The notes under the pieces: generated by a model
Seen by the model: the letters and a program-made list of their open reading frames with translations, nothing else
Told to the model about the DNA's origin: nothing
Databases searched by the model: none
Program-made: the position numbers and the translations under genes
Part shown: piece after piece, positions 6,985-10,171 of the stretch
Layout of the letters: each line of letters starts with the position of its first letter
Position numbering within the stretch: position 1 is the stretch's first letter
Assembly: GCA_003022505.1 (NCBI GenBank)
Contig: PXTQ01000108.1
Span: 1-10,171 of the forward strand
Reading direction: 5' to 3'
Source of the DNA: Bacteroidetes bacterium QS_8_64_10
GTDB taxonomy: Bacteria > Bacteroidota > Rhodothermia > Rhodothermales > Salinibacteraceae
Length of the DNA: 10,171 nucleotides

Positions 6985-9900
6985 CCGGAAGTCGGCGTCA
7001 TCAAAGAATACCTCGAACTTGCGCGCAAACTCGTCGAGGCGCTTCAGGTAATACGCCGTGTTCTCGTCAGGATCGGCGGGATCCCACTCGGCGGCGCGCT
7101 TGCAATTCCGAAACGCCGTCACGTTGGCGCTCTGGCCCGTCAGGTAATAGCTGATGCGGTCGCCCTTGCGCGCGGGCTGCCCGGTGCGCTTGGCGTGGCG
7201 CTTCGCCAGCTCGTAGGACGCCGCGCGCGGTCGCTTTCCGTTTTGCACATCCTGCTCGTACTGCTCCACGGTGTCTTTGAGCGACTCGGTGCGGCAGAAG
7301 TCGCGCGCGCCCTCCGGCCAGTCGTGGCGCTCGATGCGGGCGCGCGTCTCCATGTAGAGGTCATGCAGGCCCGCTACGTCCTCGTCGAGGAGCAGCCGCA
7401 CCGCCCGCCGCGTGAAGCGCCGTCCAAACGCCTCGTTGGAGCGCGAGATCAGCGACGAGCCTTTGAACTTGAGCGCGTCGTCGTAGCCGAGCAGCGCGTA
7501 GTTCTTTTTCTTGTACGACAGCATCTTGCGGTAGCGCCCGTCGAAGCCCACGCGGATGCCCTCCGGCAGGTCGTCGGTGAGCGCCTGCGTAAACGCGATC
7601 TCGGCGTCCTCGCCGCGCGCGTCCTCCGGCGGCACGAACAGCACGCCGTCGGTGTCGGCCTCCACGACGCGACCGCCTTTTTCCTGGATGGCGCCAATCA
7701 TCCGGCGCAGGAGCTTCTGGCCGATCCGCGTCACGCGGTCGGCCTCGCCAAAGTCGTTGAAGACGGCCAGGCTGAATCCGAGGAGGCCGTAGAACGACTG
7801 GCCGCACCAGTTGAATTTTCCATTGCGCCCGGCCAATACCGTGTGATTGTCAGCGACCGTAACGCAATGAATCATGCCCTCGTAATTCACCTTTCGCCGG
7901 TGTCTGGGCTTAAAGGTAGGACTTTGTCCCCTGACCGCGTTCACCTTAATGCGATGCCAGCCGTCGTTACAAAGCGGGTAGGCGCGTCGTCCAAGATGTT
8001 TTGCGAGCCGCACAAACTGTCGGGCAAGCGTATCGCTGGCTGTCGTGTACTGCTCGCCGTTTGCGTGATCATCTCCCTGCATCAATGCTTCGAACAGATG
8101 TGCAAGGCGGTACTTTGGCAACGAAAAGATCCATTCCGGCAGCCGTCGATCATGGCTTCCGTTGCCGCACTCACGTTCAAGAACCTTGTAGATGATTTTC
8201 GAGCAGAAAGATATGCCGTTGACACTCGCGGCGTGATAGGATATACCCATGCGATCCAGCAATTCTGTGATGGCGCTTCGCTCCTCTTTTTTCTTCTGAC
8301 AGATCGTGATGCGATAGGAGACGCCGCGCACATTGCCGTTCGCATACTCTTTTTTCTTGCTTTTATAAAGCGTGCCTTCGCTGACAAACCACCCTACGAG
8401 AGCGAGCCAGTCGTTCATGTCATAAGCTTCCGGTTGCCAGCGCGCCTGCCGCCGAGGCTCTTTGATGCCGCGTGGTCCAGTTTTATATTCCATGCCTAAT
8501 TCGTCACACTTTACCGCAAGCGAGAACTGGTCTGAATCGTCAGCGGAAGGAAGCGAACATAGCGGCGGAAGACGACGGCGGATTCCGTCCTGAAACATTT
8601 CTTTGGCGGTTTCCCACGTGTACGGCTGATGTTCACCGCTCGTGTGCTTGCTGGTAAAAAAGCGATGATTGGGGGTGACGAGATAATCGATATGAGACGT
8701 TTTTATCTCGACCATCGGCCCCTCGTAGTGCTGGGACTTCGTATCCGTGACGGGCTTGATCTCAGCCTCGAGCGTTTCTGGATTGAGTGAGTACACGAGA
8801 TCACCCACTTCTACGTCGGCAATATTTTTGACGCCGTCTACTGTGATGATTTCCGTTTCCGGATCGAAACAGTTGATGAGGATCTTGTACGACGACTGCC
8901 GCGCGTCCAGTTCGCCGCGCTCCTCGTCCGTGGCGGCGCTCTTCATAGCGCGCTTGGTCTCGAAGCGCAGCTCCGTCAGCCGCTCCAAGAGGCGCGGGAA
9001 GAGCGCCAGCGTGTCGCCTTCGGGCTGCACGTCGTAGTTGAGCATGATGGAGGGATACAGGCTCTCCACGTCCGCGTACGCGATGGGGCCGAGCACGCCC
9101 GTCACAAAGATGTCGGTATAGCCCCCCGTGCTCTGACTGCCCCACGCGCTGCGCGGGAAGCTCTGTTTCTGGCGCAGGTACTCGCGCACGAACAGCGCCT
9201 CGATCTTGGAGGCCGGCCCGGTGCGTGCGGCCTGCCCGTAGGGCATTGGCACCATCTGGCTCAGGTAGAAATCCGATCCCGACAGGTGCCGCGCCAGCCG
9301 CTCGGTCTCGCGCACGTCGTCGGTGGCGTATTCCAGCAGCCGCTCCGGGTCTTCTTGCCACAGGCGCGTGATGTCGCCGCCCTCAACGTAGGTGCGACCC
9401 TCCGGCGCGAAGCCGAAATACCGCGCCGACTCTTTCAGGCTGTAGCCCGGCAGATCGCGCTTGAACACGTCGAACGCCATCACCTGAAAGTATGTGTCGA
9501 TGACGTGGCGGCCCGCAATCTTGACGGCGGGAAAATCGACGGTGCGTTCGGCGAAGCGCATCGACGAGGAGAACGCGCGCGGCTCGGAGCCGTCTCGCCC
9601 AACGGCGAAGGGCACGTCGCGCAAGTTGCAGCGGGTGCGCAGGTAGTCGAGGTCGAATTTGAAAATGTTATGCCCCTCGATCACGTCGGGGTCGTGCTCG
9701 CGGATCGTGCCGACGAGTTGTTCGAGCAGGTCGCCCTCGGACTGATCGCGCTGGTGCAGAACGCGCTCCCAGCCCCGGTTGTCGGAGAGCGCCACGATGA
9801 TGACCTCGTCGGCGGGGCGCTCGGCGTTCGGAAACTCCTCGTCGGAGCGCACCTCGATATCGAGTTGCATCCGATGCAGATCCGCCAGATGCATGTCTAA

Positions 9901-10167
9901 AAAACAGCTGCGGCCCGACTGCATCAGGTACTGCTGCACGGGACTGCCGATGCGGTACAGTTCTTCGGGCCGCCCGCCCTGCGTCTCGGAATGACGCTCG
10001 ACGCGGCGCACGCCGTCCCAGTAGTCGCCCCAGTTCTGGAAGGCGACGACGTACCGGAAGAAATTATCGCCGTCGAACTGCTGGAGCCGGAAGCGCTCGC
10101 GCGGGAGGCCGCGCAGCATCTGCGGGTCGGAGACGAAAAAGAACGGGTAGAACGGCTCGTCGGTCAC
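6967..10167 (-). CDS. polB: Family B DNA polymerase with 3'-5' exonuclease, containing an intein
   Basis: The 1066-residue precursor contains a ~708-residue family B polymerase and a 358-residue intein (433-790). The exonuclease domain has Exo I LDIEV (Asp103, Glu105), Exo II NIFKFD (Asn167-Asp172) and Exo III YATDD (Tyr280, Asp284), so proofreading should be intact. Polymerase region II is DVESLYPS (366-373), region I is ADTDG (837-841) with metal-binding aspartates, and YKKKNY (885-890) matches the KKRY motif. Region III, KILIN|SFYG, is split by the intein. After splicing the enzyme resembles short archaeal-type or bacterial Pol II enzymes, with a likely role in replication repair or translesion DNA synthesis. 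The start shown is GTG 10167; only four bases of upstream sequence are visible, so a start beyond the window is possible. It converges on the + strand genes and its neighbours upstream are not seen. Confidence 0.95.
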   Translation of the reverse strand: MTDEPFYPFFFVSDPQMLRGLPRERFRLQQFDGDNFFRYVVAFQNWGDYWDGVRRVERHSETQGGRPEELYRIGSPVQQYLMQSGRSCFLDMHLADLHRMQLDIEVRSDEEFPNAERPADEVIIVALSDNRGWERVLHQRDQSEGDLLEQLVGTIREHDPDVIEGHNIFKFDLDYLRTRCNLRDVPFAVGRDGSEPRAFSSSMRFAERTVDFPAVKIAGRHVIDTYFQVMAFDVFKRDLPGYSLKESARYFGFAPEGRTYVEGGDITRLWQEDPERLLEYATDDVRETERLARHLSGSDFYLSQMVPMPYGQAARTGPASKIEALFVREYLRQKQSFPRSAWGSQSTGGYTDIFVTGVLGPIAYADVESLYPSIMLNYDVQPEGDTLALFPRLLERLTELRFETKRAMKSAATDEERGELDARQSSYKILINCFDPETEIITVDGVKNIADVEVGDLVYSLNPETLEAEIKPVTDTKSQHYEGPMVEIKTSHIDYLVTPNHRFFTSKHTSGEHQPYTWETAKEMFQDGIRRRLPPLCSLPSADDSDQFSLAVKCDELGMEYKTGPRGIKEPRRQARWQPEAYDMNDWLALVGWFVSEGTLYKSKKKEYANGNVRGVSYRITICQKKKEERSAITELLDRMGISYHAASVNGISFCSKIIYKVLERECGNGSHDRRLPEWIFSLPKYRLAHLFEALMQGDDHANGEQYTTASDTLARQFVRLAKHLGRRAYPLCNDGWHRIKVNAVRGQSPTFKPRHRRKVNYEGMIHCVTVADNHTVLAGRNGKFNWCGQSFYGLLGFSLAVFNDFGEADRVTRIGQKLLRRMIGAIQEKGGRVVEADTDGVLFVPPEDARGEDAEIAFTQALTDDLPEGIRVGFDGRYRKMLSYKKKNYALLGYDDALKFKGSSLISRSNEAFGRRFTRRAVRLLLDEDVAGLHDLYMETRARIERHDWPEGARDFCRTESLKDTVEQYEQDVQNGKRPRAASYELAKRHAKRTGQPARKGDRISYYLTGQSANVTAFRNCKRAAEWDPADPDENTAYYLKRLDEFARKFEVFFDDADFRLVFSS
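7798..8871 (-). mobile_element. Intein with LAGLIDADG homing endonuclease in polB region III
   Basis: This 358-residue in-frame element is inserted between Asn432 and Ser791 of the PolB precursor. It starts with Cys (CFDPETEIITVDG) and has the block B motif TPNHR (precursor 498-502), the block F-like HCVTVADNHTVLAG (768-780) and the end NWCGQ, followed by Ser+1. Between the splicing blocks are two LAGLIDADG-type motifs, LVGWFVSEG (590-598, acidic Glu597) and LFEALMQGDD (691-700, acidic Asp699/Asp700), so the homing endonuclease looks intact. Gln replaces the usual terminal Asn and Gly the usual penultimate His, a known but uncommon arrangement. One 60-base line inside the intein (8161-8220) is 45% GC against about 73% for an extein line (9541-9600), consistent with horizontal invasion. 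The presumed target is the intein-less region III coding sequence. Confidence 0.95.
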
Positions 10168-10171
10168 CGTG

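Noticed and set aside
7195..8499. 434-residue + strand open frame opposite polB and its intein
   Set aside because: It is antisense to conserved polymerase and intein motifs, its translation is low-complexity Arg/Ala/Val-rich without family features, and long shadow frames are expected in GC-rich genes.

Overview
The window is GC-rich bacterial DNA carrying the middle of a respiratory complex I operon on the + strand: the end of nuoC, then nuoD, nuoE, nuoF and nuoG. A small lower-GC accessory cassette and a tiny membrane-protein ORF follow on the + strand. A family B DNA polymerase gene split by an intein runs on the opposite strand. Short family B polymerases with inteins, a short NuoG without N7 cysteines, acidic proteins and A-rich start contexts in place of Shine-Dalgarno sites together suggest a Rhodothermales/Rhodothermota-type bacterium (Salinibacter or Rhodothermus relatives). 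This assignment is inference from style and gene content, not from a search.

Layout: 1-156 is the NuoC tail. 245-1630 is NuoD (quinone-site subunit). 1734-2408 is NuoE ([2Fe-2S] N1a subunit, GTG start). 2604-3962 is NuoF (NADH/FMN/N3 subunit), whose C-terminus is broken by a frame change near 3810. 4134-5876 is NuoG (N1b, N4 and N5 clusters). NuoE, NuoF and NuoG form the NADH-oxidising arm, which passes electrons toward the NuoC/NuoD quinone module. No nuoH or other membrane-arm subunit follows nuoG in this window. The spacers between the nuo genes (about 90-250 nt) are unusual: each contains its own imperfect inverted repeat, and the later ones reuse short words such as TTACGCA.

5949-6230 is a small uncharacterised gene overlapping by ATGA a retropepsin-like clan AA aspartic protease gene (6227-6596). 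The protease frame is interrupted exactly after its catalytic Asp-Thr-Gly by CTT TGA C, the same heptamer at which bacterial release factor 2 (prfB) mRNA makes its programmed +1 frameshift. Shifting +1 there restores a complete, normal-length protease. This is the most interesting signal in the window, although a plain insertion mutation or sequencing error is possible.

6726-6851 is a 41-residue two-helix membrane ORF. 6867-6984 is a convergent intergenic region dense in hairpins. 6967-10167 (minus strand) is polB: a proofreading family B polymerase of about 708 residues with a 358-residue intein inserted in polymerase region III (KILIN|SFYG). The intein carries a LAGLIDADG-type homing endonuclease and an atypical Gly-Gln C-terminus. 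No rRNA, tRNA or CRISPR array was seen.
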